This document shows, piece after piece, positions 45,119 to 57,060 of a stretch of 64,000 nucleotides of DNA. Source of the stretch: Apricaphanius iberus (lineage: Eukaryota > Chordata > Actinopteri > Cyprinodontiformes > Aphaniidae). The stretch is taken from positions 2,170,001-2,234,000 of the forward strand of contig JAPXFQ010000065.1 of assembly GCA_028564705.1 (NCBI GenBank), read 5' to 3'. The stretch's first letter is position 1, and each line of letters opens with the position of its first letter. The notes beneath the pieces are model-generated. The model saw nothing but the letters and a program-made list of their open reading frames with translations, searched no databases and was not told where the DNA came from. A program made the translations under genes and the position numbers.

Positions 45119-46038
45119 GTATATTTGTCACCCAGTCAAAGTCCAGGCTAAATCGAAGTGATAAGTTGTGGCAAAAATTGAAAAATTACTTTCTATTGAT
45201 ACAATCTGATAGTGTTTGAGCTTCACGTCAGAGAAGAATAAGCATCAATTTCAGCCTCTAGATGGGCAAAGAGAATGGATACATACTGCCAAAAGACCAG
45301 CAGCTGTAAATGTAGTTTAAGATAGCTGTATAAACTATTGACCTACGAGGATGAACACAAAAATATGCCATGCTTTCACATTTGAAACTAATTAAAAACG
45401 ATGTATCATTGTCCTTCAACTTCACAATCACATTTGTTTTGGTTTATCTCATAAAGTCCCCTAAAATACATTGACGTTTGTTGTAGTGTGAGGAAATGTG
45501 AAACGTTTGAGAGGTGTGAAGACTTCTGCAGTGCTACGCATACTCTATTTAGACATTTGTTTTAATGTCGTATCCTCTACAGCTACATCTCCATCTGACT
45601 CTTCGGGAAGCAAATTGGTGCTAATTCTTTTAACTGTTGGGATCCTGCTGGCCGTTGTTGCCACAGTTGCCTTTCTGCTGATCAGGTAATGTCTTTGCTC
45701 CTTTTACTATTAACCATTGTTCACTTCGATTAAAACTGAGTACTGCTTTCATGCTTTAAATAAGTATTAGAAAAAACACAATGCCATATTTATTTAAAAG
45801 GTGGTGATAGTTGTCTGAATGAACAAAAACTTTGGAATTGATTAATAGACTTACAAAGTTTATGATATGAGCATAAACAGTATTAGTTCTAAGAAAACTC
45901 ATGCTATATACTAAAAGGATTGCCTTTGGGGTTTGGAGTACTTAGAATAAAAATTTCTTTTGTTCTGCTTTCAGGAGAAAGAAGACAGCCAGACATCAGT
46001 CATATGTCCTGACTGGGACAACAGTCACAGAATCTTAA
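37579..46038 (+). CDS. Gene D: siglec-like Ig receptor, split V + 2 C2 + TM, short tail
   Basis: Exons: 37579-37627, 37701-37843, 38047-38105, 38193-38398, 44204-44467, 44613-44915, 45583-45685, 45975-46038. Total 1191 bases (396 aa), all phases consistent. Two ATGs in tandem (37579, 37582) start a signal peptide. The V-set domain has siglec-type cysteines (DPICAL, LPCSYDY, NNCSLRI; no F-strand Cys in GTYVFYL) plus an extra pair in WCLGDSRC. Unlike B and E, this domain is coded by three exons. Domain 2 has a doubled cysteine (LACC), fitting the V-C2 bond; domain 3 is a normal C2 (LTCSSEANPP). One membrane segment (LVLILLTVGILLAVVATVAF) is followed by a 22-residue basic tail with one tyrosine (QSYVLTG) that is not an ITIM or ITSM. 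Role: cell-surface receptor or decoy of the siglec-like group (inference). The intron 38399-44203 is packed with transposon relics. Confidence 0.86.
38716..39123. mobile_element. MITE with imperfect terminal inverted repeats
   Basis: Ends cttatgttgcgttcacaccg (38716-38735) and its inverted partner cggtatgtacgcaccataag (39104-39123) match over most of about 38 bases, including tctgcgtca / tgacgctga further in. Size about 408 bases, no transposase. Inside the large gene D intron. Confidence 0.7.
39125..39850. repeat. Dispersed repeat, copy 2 (related to 28.86-29.11 kb)
   Basis: Shares 'cttctggtccatgg', 'gtcaatggag', 'gaccggtagc' and 'agtggagtacaactgta' in the same order as the copy in the hpn intron. 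This copy is longer by a central segment (about 39250-39730). Confidence 0.5.
40585..41110 (+). mobile_element. LINE relic (L2/CR1-like, 3' end)
   Basis: A degraded frame reads LAPPYLAELLHFY, PPRALRSADQLLL and RAFSICAPKLWNSLPLLVK, the well-known C-terminal region of fish L2/CR1-type ORF2, then FESRLKTHYCSLAF after a stop and a small shift. An AT-rich 3' end follows. 5'-truncated and inactive, in the gene D intron. Confidence 0.85.
41082..42614. repeat. 1.5-kb foldback element with about 450-base arms
   Basis: Left arm (41082-about 41510) and right arm (about 42147-42614) are inverted copies. Matching pairs include cgccaaagtgttcaaaatta / taattttgaacaatttggtg at the tips, atatcagcatg / catgctgatat, ttcataatggtgtatttatt / aataaataccattatgaa, and agccaatcagaatcagc / gctgattctgattggct. 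The centre (41520-42140) is unique and GC-richer. The left tip overlaps the tail of the LINE relic. No transposase. Confidence 0.85.
42378..42430. repeat. (TA)n microsatellite inside the foldback right arm
   Basis: About 52 bases of TA repeat. It has no matching tract at the mirror position in the left arm, so it probably expanded after insertion. Confidence 0.95.
43185..44182 (-). mobile_element. Tc1/mariner-like transposon relic, truncated at one end
   Basis: Begins with the terminal repeat cactcactggccactttatt (43185-43204). On the minus strand the frame at 43459-43217 reads HLWDVVELEICIMD and CMLRRIKAVLKAKG, a Tc1-type transposase C-terminus; the rest is broken by stops and indels. The opposite terminal repeat is missing: similarity ends near the words caccaacaaccatg, about 20 bases before the splice acceptor of the gene D exon at 44204. 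Dead element. Confidence 0.85.
45082..45119. repeat. (TA)n microsatellite
   Basis: Slightly interrupted TA tract in the gene D intron before its transmembrane exon. Confidence 0.9.
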
Positions 46039-46278
46039 GGACACAAAAAGCAGAACTGTTTTTATTCTGGTCACCAACACAAACGTTGGGTCACAGAGCA
46101 GCCCAATGCTGAGACCTAATGGATACATGAGGGGACCAACACATATTAGGTCTTCCTTCACTGTGAACCCCCATGACCCCCCCACCAAATCCCTGCAATT
46201 ACACAATACAACCTCTTATGGATTATTTGACTGTATTACATTGAACTATGGAGGGCTAAAAGTGCCACATATCCAGAC

Positions 46279-46284
46279 AATAAA
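46279..46284 (+). other. Candidate polyadenylation signal of gene D
   Basis: AATAAA 240 bases past the gene D stop codon; a second AATAAA cluster follows at about 46337. Confidence 0.5.
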
Positions 46285-48519
46285 TAACAGATTATATACA
46301 AATTGGGAATTTAAAATAAGTTTAAAAGAAATATTAAATAAATAAATACATTAAAAAAATGTAATCAATTAATTAATTATCCAGTCCATATGTTGTACTT
46401 TCCTGTACTCTACATGTACTGGTTGACTGTAATCAAACTGTCCCTTAAGGGATTAAAAATATTCTCCATCTATTTCAAAAGGTTTAAATAATTTCTCAAA
46501 AAAGTTGGCTAATTAAAGATGGTAATCTAAATACATTTAGAAAATAATTATAGAGTGAAACCATAAATTCATATTTCAGTATTATTTTAATTTCTCCAGA
46601 TTTCCTTTGCAACAGTAGATCATAAAAAATGGAATGCATGTGCATCACACTACAACCTGATAGCTGATTGGTTAACCTGTAAAGGAACACAACTGCAGAC
46701 CAAATACCTACTCTACAAGGGTGATAGCTTGTTGAGTCATTTTGATACGTAAAGCTGACAGATAAAATGCAATAAATAAGTCAACAATACCAAATAGCCT
46801 TGTTTTGAAATAACAAATTGGACTTCCATATGTTTATACGTTTTATGAACATTTTCCTATAAAAAAATATTCATTTTATGAATTTAAAATTTACATGCAC
46901 TACATATAGATTGGTACACATTTTTTGTGTTTTGGATTACTGCTGGTTTGACATTTGGATATTTGAGCTCAACATTCCAGGTGCCAAACCTTATTTGTAG
47001 CTTACCTTATTTGAAGTCATTTATGATTACTTTTACATGTAATTTCTTGACAAGTTGCCTTTTTGTGGGATAAAGTGTGTTTATGTTACTAATGTCCCAC
47101 TTACCTCCAGCCTTAGCCAAAGATAGGTTAAATAGGCAGTCTCATAGTCAGTCTCATAATAGTCAATGGCATTGCTGTTTTTTCCCCCCCCAAATATTCT
47201 TGCTGATATTTTGATGTTGGAAGGGCCCATTTCTGCATCTGTTTGCCCTATTTATATCTGCTAGCTCCTTAAAAATTACTGTGTTTTACCATATGGGTGC
47301 TAATCTTTTATTTTTCACAGTGGATGTACATAACTTATGAGAAAACAAACACATGTTTGGTGTATTTATTTCTTTAATAAAAATTAAAAATTTTCCTCCC
47401 AGTGAGCTAATAAATGTGTGTTGTGTAGAAGTGTTACAGAAAGTGAGAAAATATGTTAATTTAAATACAGGAAGTCATCCGCAGATGATGCGGATGCAGC
47501 AACCTTTATTAGTTTTCTGTGAAATCCTTTGTAAGTCACGCCATTCACACATTCCTACACATTACTGAATGTCTGATGTTCAATAAATAGTGTAATAGTA
47601 ATGGCAGAAAATACATACAGTACAACCAAATTAAAAAACCTCAAATCAATGAGATTTTTTTTCTGTCACTCTAAGTAAGCTTTGGGTTCTTATAGATATA
47701 TCACCAGGGCATGAAGAAGAACGGTGGGAGGATAAAAACCAGGAGGACAGTGACTCTACTTCCCACCCAATCAGTTATAGGATGTAGTTGGAGATCATTT
47801 AAAGCGGTCTCTTCTTTTGTATCAAAAGTGACTAGCATTACGTTTAGACAGGAAAATGATTTTGATTTAATATGTTGCAGTTTTTTCTTTACACAGCAAA
47901 TCATATCAAAAACTTTCAGAACAAGGAAAATAAAACTGAAGTGAGATTTTTCCAATATTCTCTCCTAAAATCATTACAATTATGAAGCTGTTGAAAACAG
48001 CTTAAATTACTTATTAAATGTTACCATAATAAAAGTCAAACCCTAACCAGTTTAATCCTGACTAATAAAAATAATTACCTAAAGATTTATATTTGCAGCA
48101 CATAATAATTGGCATACTGACAGTGCAGGACATTTTGTGTTCACCTGGACATGCAGACATCAATTCAAACTCAAGAGGGCGCTCTTTGGTAGTTTAAACA
48201 ACCACAGTTATCACGGAAACAGTCGACTGCACAATCACTCAACCATCAACACCAATGACTGCAACAAAAACCAATACTTGAATTCGGCATAGAAATAAAA
48301 ACCTGTGTAAAGAACATGAAAATTGGTTGAAAGAGTATGTATCCACTCTCAGTTCAAAATACATTCAATGTTAGGAAAAGGAAAATCCACATTAATACTG
48401 CAAATGGTTCTTGCAACTTAGTTTAGGCTGCAGGACGCATCAAGATTTGGTAATACAAAGTTAAAATCATTCCTTTGTTTCTTTCATCAATCCAAAGGTT
48501 TTAGATGGAAACGGTTACT
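46285..48519. other. Convergent intergenic region between genes D and E
   Basis: AT-rich, without a recognisable coding exon. A minus-strand AATAAA (plus tttatt near 47505-47510) might end the gene E transcript but is about 1 kb past its stop. Open frames near 47701-47955 on both strands show no family features. Confidence 0.4.
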
Positions 48520-51500
48520 TCACCCAAAAATCACATTTTCATAATCATGGCTGGTATTCTGGAAAATAAGCAAAGAGATTAAAAGACTCACCATGTGACA
48601 CTGGTATCATTTCCTGTTTTAGGTTAAATAAATGTTTTTTTGTTGTTTTTTTTCAGAAACCTGTTCCTCTTCTCACCCTTTTGACTGCATCAGAATTAAA
48701 CCGACGTTTCCTTTAACAAGAAAGCACAAGGCTTATTACATACAATCCCATTTCAGGAAAACAACCATATAGCTGGCTCAAAGGGCTACCTACCACACCC
48801 AGACGATAACCAGGGGCAGCATGAGCAGAATCATCACTTTGATTCCAATTCCAAGGACTATAAAAGGATGGACTGGGAATAAACAGCGAAGAAATCATGA
48901 GAAACGAGTAAAAGTAACTGCAGATGTTCGTTTTTTTTATACATTGGGGTTATATAATTTGCTAGAAAACTGAAAGTCAAATTAGCATAAATAAATAAAA
49001 ATGTAAGAATGTGAAGACTCCAGTTCCACCAGCTTTCCCACCTGTATCTTCCACTGTCAGCAGTACCTCTGCTGAACGGCTCCACCCTACACGGTTCTTG
49101 GCCTGGCAGATATACGCTCCAGCGTGGGTCAGCTCGACCGAAGAAATACTCAACATCAGCCCCGAGCCCACCTGGAGCTCGGGGGTGGAGTTGGAAACAT
49201 TACTGCTGTACCACCAGCTGTAGGTATCTGCCGCAGGGTTGGCAGAACTTCTGCAGGTTAGAGTCACACTGCTGCCCACTAACAGAGCACTAGAATGGTT
49301 CACCTCAATGGACACGTTTAATGGAGAATCTGCAGAAAGAACACAGTAACGGTTCTAGTAAACATTGTTTTATCGTAGTGGATTGGTTGACACCTCAGTT
49401 TATTTTTTTAAGTGATAGATTAACACAAAGTAGCACAATTTCATTTTTTATAGATTTCCACCCCATTTTCAAGTTTTATAAAGCCTTTAATAGCTTTTCT
49501 TCCTGGATTATCCTGGATTTAGCTTCACCCATGTTTCTATCAACTCTGATCTGCTTCTCTGTTCCTGTTGGGGGGCAAAGAAATCCCCAGAGCATGGTGC
49601 TGCCACCACCATGTAGGGGAATGTTCAGTGTACGCAGGACTATCTTTAAAAAGTGTCTTTGTTTTCAGCACTCCTCCTGAGACAGTAAGTAGGCAGATAA
49701 AGAACTGTGACCCTGTAGACAGATTGTCCCACCTGAGATAAGGATCTCTACAGCTCCCCCAGAGTTACCATGGTCCTCTTGACAGCTTCTCTGATTAATA
49801 CTCTGCTTATCTGGCCGGATTTCTGTCTAGGGTCATTTTTTGTGATAGGAAAAGTTTTGGTATGTCTGCAGCAGCTCCATGCACTTTCACAATTTTTTGG
49901 ATGATGTACTGAAGAGCGCACAGTGATGTTTAAAACTAGGGAAATTGTTCAATAACCTATATTAGGCGTCTCCACATCTTTCTCGCCTTATTGATGCTGT
50001 TTGTCAATGTTCTCTAAAAAGCCACCGAGGCCCTCACAGAAAAACGGTTTACATTATATGAAGATTAAATGACATCAAGGGGGAATTTTTCACCAATTAG
50101 GTAATTTCAAAATGCAATTTTTCATTTTATTGGGGTATCAGAGTTTGTATTGGCTTGTCACATAAACTCTGAATGAGCAACAAAGCATTCTAAAAACAGA
50201 TTTCATTGTTATTGACACAATAGACTTGAATATATGAATATAGTCTCTACTACATCTCAGTGATCAATTTCAAGTTTATACAATATAACTTGACATCATC
50301 GTGGTACTTACACCAAACATCCAGAGCCACAGGATCTGATTGCAATGATTTTAGTGTTTCAATAGAGCATGAATAGTTTCCACTGTCTTCACTCTGAGCC
50401 TGAAACCTTGGTTCTGTCACACTACGTCCGTCTCTGAACCAGATTATCTTGGGGTTTTGGCAGTCTGTCTGACACTCAAGGGTCACATGGTCTCCGGATC
50501 TTACTTCCCTGGGGTGTATACTGGCTTTCAGCTCTGGAAATCAAGCAAAGACTAAACCTAAACTACACAAACATTCAACCTGAGAAAAAAAAAAATCAAT
50601 TTTAAACCATTTTACCTGTGACAGAGAGATACACTGATTGTTTACTACGACGTCCAAACCTATCTGTGTCAAACCAGAAGTAGTAATGTCCAGTGTCGTC
50701 CTCCTGCAGGTCACGAAGAACCAGGCTGCAGTTGTGGACGTGATCACTTTGGTACTCAAATCGACTTCTATATGACGGAAGGACGGAAAGTTCAACACGT
50801 TCCCAGACGCCATTTTGTTGCATTCCTTTGAACCATGCAGTTTCTCTTACGGATTCATCATCTGGGTAATTATATGAACATTTAAACTGCACTGAGGACC
50901 CCTTCAAAGCACAATAATCCAGGTTTTCAAAAGTGACGGACCAAGCAGCACTCACTTTATCTGTAATAGAGACATCAAATAAAACAGTTTATACAGTCAT
51001 GACAAAAATACATTTAACTGACTGTCAGAACAGTTTTCGGGGGAAAAAAGAAAAGCCCAACGATTAAACAGAACAATTTTTAACAACAATAACTGAAAGT
51101 CATCTTTTTTGGTTTGGCTTTATTAGCCTCTTTCATAAACATTTAAATCCAATTGGTTAGCAGCAAATAGCTGGCTTAACCTTTCCTCTTAAATCAAACG
51201 AATACTGCAAGGGCAAAGAAAAGACGCAAATCCAACCTTTTGCACTCAGTTTTTTCAGTTGCTTCTCATATGTTCACATCCCTCTGAAGCAAAAATCTTA
51301 TCAATTAAAATAACAAAAAAAACGTGTTTATTGCAGCAAATGTCTGAAAACTTTACATAATAAGTGTATTTAAATAAAGATGTAATGTAATCAACAGCGA
51401 TTTCACAATGGCAGATATATGTAGGCTAATGATCAAGCAGCTATAACAAAAACATTTTCTGTGCAAATTTAAGCTTATCGCTTTCTTTATTCTTATGTTC

Positions 51501-51929
51501 ACAAATATCTTATACTGTTTCTAAACCCAAACTGAAACTCTGACAGAAACAACAGAATGGAACAGCTCCCATCCCCACCACCACCACCACATTTGCATGA
51601 CATAAAAAAGGACAGCATTGCAATAAAAGTTAAAGTTTTTGTTCAGGCTTAGGCAGAAGCAATATAGTCCTTTAGACACCATTTTAGTTTCAGTTTGGGT
51701 TTACCAGCACTTACAGACATATTTAAACTGGTTGGAATAAAGTTTTCAATGAAACTGCTTGGTCTAAACTTAGAAAAGTGTATGTAAGTCTAAATCGAGA
51801 GTTTAGATTAGCCTTATGAAACTGCCGATCAGTACAATGAAAACATTTTCAAATAGAGTCAGGCGTTTCATATATTTAATATATTTTCTTACCTTGCTGC
51901 AGCAGGAGAAATATCAGCACTTTTATCAT
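48520..51929 (-). CDS. Gene E: siglec-like Ig receptor with charged TM and YENV tail
   Basis: Exons in transcript order: 51929-51893, 50960-50616, 50533-50312, 49329-49042, 48872-48794, 48710-48677, 48558-48520. Total 1044 bases (347 aa), all phases consistent. Signal peptide MIKVLIFLLLQ; V-set domain with siglec cysteines (DYCALKG, KCSYNYP, HNCSLVL) and F strand GHYYFWFD; two C2 domains, the first with the extra siglec cysteine (QTDCQNP), the second with LTCRSSANP and GAYICQAKN. Its sequence order and exon plan are closest to gene B with one C2 domain fewer. The membrane segment FIVLGIGIKVMILLMLPLVI contains a lysine. The tail is about 23 residues (WKRRFNSDAVKR then NTSHDYENVIFG) with a YENV motif, a possible Grb2-type YxN site and not a strict ITIM. 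A lysine in the membrane is typical of receptors that pair with DAP12-like adaptors; that pairing is inference. Confidence 0.87.
49385..49720. repeat. DNA-transposon relic in a gene E intron
   Basis: Contains the phrase agcatggtgctgccaccacc and flanking words of the abundant fish repeat whose other strand reads like 'ggtggtggcagcat'. Related relics lie near 35.27 kb and 62.2 kb. Limits approximate, no open frame. Confidence 0.5.
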
Positions 51930-53350
51930 GTTCTACGAGAACAAAGAACTACTGTTGACTGTTCATGTGTCAAAAGAAAATGGAGTGATTGGGCCCAAAA
52001 ACCATGGCTGCACAGCACTTGTAGCAACAAAAAAAAAAAAAAAGGTTTGAAGAAGTTTTAGGTGGAAGTCTGCACTAAGCATTATGTAAATCAGAGTGGA
52101 TAGAATGGGAGGTGTTAGTCCCTGATCACATGATGGGTTAGAGCCATAATCTGATGTTAAAATGAAAAGAAAACAAAACGATGAGTAAATGAAGAACAGT
52201 CCTGAGAGACACCTTAATAGATAGAAAAGATCAAATTATTTTTGTTTGCTTTGTTTCATTTTTGTGGGGTTTTTTTTGTTTGTTTGGGGGGTTTTTCGGG
52301 GGGGGGGGGTCTTTTTTAAAAAGTAGAGTGGGAAGCACTGATCTCTATCTATTTTGCATGCACAATATCTCGGTTTCAGCATCGGAGAATGGCTGGTGCC
52401 TAGAATAGCATCCATCTTTCACTACTGAATCAGCGTACTCTATTTATACAGTTTTCATTTTTTCATCTGTATGTAATGTATTTGTCTCTCTTTCACTTTT
52501 CCCCATTTTGTGACAACTACAAACCTCAGAATGCTTAACTGGGACCTGTTTAAACTGTCTCTCAATTTCCCCAACGATCCCTGAACGCATTATCGCTTGC
52601 TTACTCCTTTATTCCCCGATTGACTGCACCTGAACACAGGTGTAAAAAACTCACCTCCTTGCTCCTGCCCCCTGCTGGAGGCCAGTCTCAGTAAGTCTCT
52701 GGGCTTTGACTGGCCCAAATACATTGACGCAAACTTTACATGGGTTTTTTTAGCCTCTTGCAGTACTGCCCTTCCATCAGACCTGGGTTTCTTCCTTGTC
52801 CTCACCAAAGGACAGCATTGCCAGTGTGAGGCTTCTTCATTTTAGAGTTTATTTAAGCAGATCCATTTTTTCCACGTGTTTCAGTAATTACTTTCTTCAG
52901 GTCATTCTCCCACTAAGACCAGATGTGTGAACAAAATTCATTCTGATCCTCAGATGTTCCCCCCTGAGTTGTGGAATTCAGCAGCTTCTCCAGAGTCTCC
53001 ACCTTCTTGGGTGCACCCCCGATCAATGCTTCCATAATCAATCAGGTCCGTTAGTTGACCTTATATTAATATGTTTGCAGTTGGGGCGCACCCTTCCTAT
53101 TTTTGGATTATGTGTTGAACAGAATATTATTTTATAATCTAACCCGGCTTTAAACTTCGCAACCTCCTCCCCAATCTGTCTGCTATGTTACTTGGGCTTT
53201 GTGAATCAAAATAAAACTCCCAATAAAACACAATTAAGTTTAGGTTTGTGAAAGATTGATGGAAAGTTAAAGGCTTGCAAAAACTTTTAAAAGTAGATGA
53301 AGTCACACATTTTTCAAGCTTTCAACTGCCTTCTTTATTAGGTGTTTAGA
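51930..53350. other. Upstream region of gene E, with an unidentified decayed frame
   Basis: The first 200 bases upstream of the gene E ATG should hold its promoter; an ETS-like ggaagt lies at 52064-52069. The minus-strand stretch about 53060-52590 has a broken frame with coding-like composition (MEALIGGAPKKVETLEKLL, then AVLQEAKKTHVKFASMYLG) interrupted by stops. It may be a processed pseudogene or part of a transposon; I do not recognise it. A G-run sits at 52297-52309. Confidence 0.35.
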
Positions 53351-54967
53351 CTAGGGTGAACAGGTTTTTAAAACAAAAAATTGAGACACCTAAATTTGAC
53401 CAAAAATAAAAGGTTGACATATCCTCGCTGGTGACTTATTACAGCTTTTTTATTGTAGAAAGTCCAAAACTAGCAATACTTGAACATCTATATTCAAAAT
53501 AAAGACAATCTTTTGAAATCTTTTTAGCGCAAAATTTTTATGAAAATGATACTGTATTTGAGAAAGACGTTTGTTCGGGCAGTAGGAAAAGTTGCCGTTT
53601 TGTGAACAGTAAAAAAAAAAAAATTTTTAAAGATTTCATCTTGATTATAAACAAAACTAAATAACAGCGTTAATGTTCTCCCCTAAGATTAGTGAGTCTT
53701 TCATGTTTGAGATATTATTTTTAAGCAGATTGTGGTTGTCAACAAGCCTGGCATTAAAACTCAAAGTAATTGTCCTCAAAGTTCACCCGGGTGATGATAA
53801 CTTTGTGATTGACATTCAAATCCAAAGACAATTACTTCTGTGCAGGGGCAGATATAGCATTTTTAAACTGGGGGGACAACGTTGTCAGCATTGCCAACGT
53901 CTCGTTTTCGGCGTCTGGTCTACTTTTCTTTGCCACGAGCGATCCACATCAATTCAAGCAGGAAGTCAAACACGAAACAATCCGGTCAATTATGAAAATA
54001 AAGCCAATTTTTCTAAGTAAAATACCGCGGTTGACAAATGCGATCATATGTGTGGATCTAACAGACCATAGAGATGATACAAGGTGCCACAAGGTTCAAT
54101 ATTGGGACCATTATTGTTTCTTATGATTGATTTAAAAAAAAACTTTGCTGGAAAGATCAAATTAGTCATGTTTGCAAAAAGATTGCCAAATGGATTGGAA
54201 TCTAAAGTGAAATAAGAAATGTCGTTCATAATTCCTGTCTTGTAATATTATACAATAGTTTGATTTATCCTTACCTTATTTATTTTTTATTGTTTAAGGA
54301 TCAACCTTTAAAACCCACCTAAACAAATCATTTATTTTACAGAAAAGGTTTTCAAGAGTAATTACCTATTCCAAAACCGACACACCAAGTGCCCCTCTGT
54401 TTTATAATTTACAACTTGATGTTGTTTTTGATATTAGCACAACTTCTCACCTGTTCTTTTGTTTTTAAAGTTCTATTTGACACAAATATCCCTTCTTGTT
54501 TCAAGAGTTATTTTCATACTAATGCTCAAATTCACAGCTACTCTACTAGAAAACCTGGTAGAGCAGCATTTTCCTGACCGCGCTGCTACTGCAGCCTTTG
54601 TGAACCAGGCATAAACCTTAGGGTTCTACGGCTCCTGCTCCTCTCACTAGAGCCTCTCTAGTTTCACCTGCTGTGTTCAGTGTTATGGGGAAAAAGGAGC
54701 TTCAAGTGCTAAACGTCCCTTTTTTGTTTATTTTTCGTCTTATAGGTGGGGGGGACGGATCAGGGTTGATCTGAATCACCACCCTAAGTTCGCCCATGCT
54801 TCTGTGTGCTGTAAGCCATGACACTAGTTAAAAAATCAGGACATTCGGGACAAAGGCTTGGTGAAATCGGGACAATATAATGGGTTTGTAAACATCCTTG
54901 GGGACAGGGTACAAATGGCTCAAAATCGGGACTGTACCGGGTAAATCAGGACGCCTGATCACCCTAA
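53351..54967. mobile_element. hAT-like element carrying a LINE insertion
   Basis: Outer ends ctagggtgaacagg (53351-53364) and cctgatcaccctaat (54953-54967) are inverted partners and fit the 'agggtgaccag' ends of a common vertebrate DNA transposon family. The middle contains a separate LINE fragment (54040-54580). No hAT transposase frame is visible. Confidence 0.6.
54040..54580 (+). mobile_element. LINE reverse-transcriptase relic
   Basis: Around 54080-54125 the plus strand reads V-P-Q-G-S-I-L-G-P-L-L-F, a reverse-transcriptase motif, and further on shows the C-terminal type phrase IHSYSTRKPGRAAF. Frames are broken by stops. Sits inside the hAT-like element. Confidence 0.75.
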
Positions 54968-56507
54968 TTTAGACAAATGTTTAGGAACATTAAATGTTGT
55001 ATATGGAACATTTTCATAGAAAGCTACGTTGGAGTGCAGGAGGCGGATCTATAGAGAAAGGAGGCATTTTACTTCGTGATCTAACATTAATTACAGGATA
55101 CAAGTTACGTTATGTTTACATCTATCTCCCAGTAGCGGGTGCAGATTGTGGGTTGACAGACACGGTTTCTATGATCACACAATATGTTCAGCTTAGCTTG
55201 GCTAGTACTGGGGAAATGGTGGAGTCAGCAAGTCAAGCAGCTGCTATCCGTCTCAGGAGTGGAGTGACCGGAGAAGAACTGAAACTAGAATAGTTTTAGG
55301 TGAAGCCTACACTAGATGGACCCACATAAAACGTTTCCACGGCATCAAAAAATGGCGACTTTCCTCCTGGATCGGTAAGCTAGCTCACTTGCTAGCTTGG
55401 CTAAGCTAAGCTCCTTTCAAATACTGTACATTCCTCGCTGGACACAGTTCAGGTTGGTCACTGGGCGTATTGGCAGCAAACCAGGCAACCCAATGGCTGG
55501 AATTATGGTTTTATTGTTGTAACTACAACCTAGACAAACTAGATGTTGCTATCATGTTCATGTTCCATATAAAGCCTTTAATTGTTAAATGGTTTTAGCT
55601 GCTCTTATGCTTACAGAGAAATGGGGAATGTGATTTCTATATTTTTTATATATTATAAGTAATAATAATAATGATTATACGGTAATAGTATTAATTGATT
55701 AGTTTGATTATTATTAAATGCATATAGGGAATATGTCATGTAGAGATCATCAGACTGCTTAACAAAAGTGCCTGTATATTAGCAGGACAACCCCTGACCT
55801 CGTTCCTCATGTGCTACACAGCGTGTGGAGGGATTTAGCCTTGCTGGACCAGACATTGGTACATATGCTCACTATATATAAAAAATACCTGAAAGACTCC
55901 AGTCTCTTATCTGTTTAAGAAGAAGCTTTTTTCCCACAACAACAACCTGTCAAAGAAGTTTATTAGATGTGTTTAGATGTGGCATTTCTGATGAGTAAAA
56001 GTGTAATGTTTCTTTTTCTAATCTTGCCCTCCATTGGATAAAAAAACATTGAAGCAACTTTTCATCTTTGGTTTTTATATTTTCTTTACAAAGAGAACAA
56101 AAGAAGACTTTGCACACTTTTAAGCAACAGAGAAAGGACATTTAGAGAAGATAATACTTAATAGTTTTCAACCGCAGCTTTTCCTGGTTGACCCGGGCCT
56201 GCTCAACCAGTTTGTTGCACTCAGCAATCTACCTCACTCATCAGGAATATGGCCACATTCCTTCAGGTGCCTTGGTAGTCTGACATTCTTTTCTTGAGAA
56301 GAATAAGGAAGTATAGGCGCAGAGACGAGGTGCACTGGTCCTGAGAAGGTGTCAGTGTATTTGTGAGGTCAGTTTGAGCAACAAACTACTTGGAAATAGG
56401 GACTCTGCCTTCATATCTATAAAGGATTCTCCACTCCATTGTGTGGTGAGAGTTCTGTTTCTTTAGTTCGTATTTTACTAGAATTTGTTTAGCTTTACTC
56501 TAAAACC

Positions 56508-57060
56508 GGAGGTGGGTAGTAACAGGTTACATTTACTCAGTTACATTTATTTGAGTAACTTTTTGGGGGGGGGGACAAAAAACTGTTGGAATGGCTTTAC
56601 TAGACCAGACTTCAGTAATATTTGTATAAAGTATCGCTTATTTTACTTAAGTAAAACCTCTGGTGGGTTATCTCACGCTGGTCTAATATACATAATCTAC
56701 TCTATATTAGTTAGCCAAACTGATGGAATTTAAAAAAATTTTATATTAGTTTTACTTTGGGAAAAATACATATTTTTTACAACTATGTCATGTATTTTTT
56801 TTATTTTAGTCTTCAGAACTTGCACATAACTTGACATTTTTGTTCAGGTAAATAATTTTTTTAATATTAAATCTTATGATCTCAAAACAAATAGGCTTGA
56901 TTACTCAATACTTGAGTAGCCCTTTTACCCAAAGTTTTGTTTTGTTTTTTATCTTAATTGTTTTGTTTTTTTTTTGTATTACGACTTTGTACTTTCACTT
57001 GAATACAAAGTCGTGCTACTTTTACTTGACTACAATTTTTGGCCACTCCACCCATCTCTG
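56508..57060. mobile_element. MITE with 'ggtgggtag' inverted ends
   Basis: Left end gaggtgggtagtaacagg and right end ccactccacccatctctg are inverted partners; inside are matched tactcagttac / cttgactaca words near both ends. This is a frequent fish repeat layout. A G-run lies near 56564-56574. Confidence 0.6.

Noticed and set aside
47701..47955. Overlapping open frames on both strands near the D-E boundary.
   Set aside because: No family features and no phase link to gene D or E.
48794..48796. Gene E ending directly after its membrane segment (in-frame TAG across the donor).
   Set aside because: A proper donor and two further phase-matched exons give a tail with basic anchor residues and a tyrosine motif.
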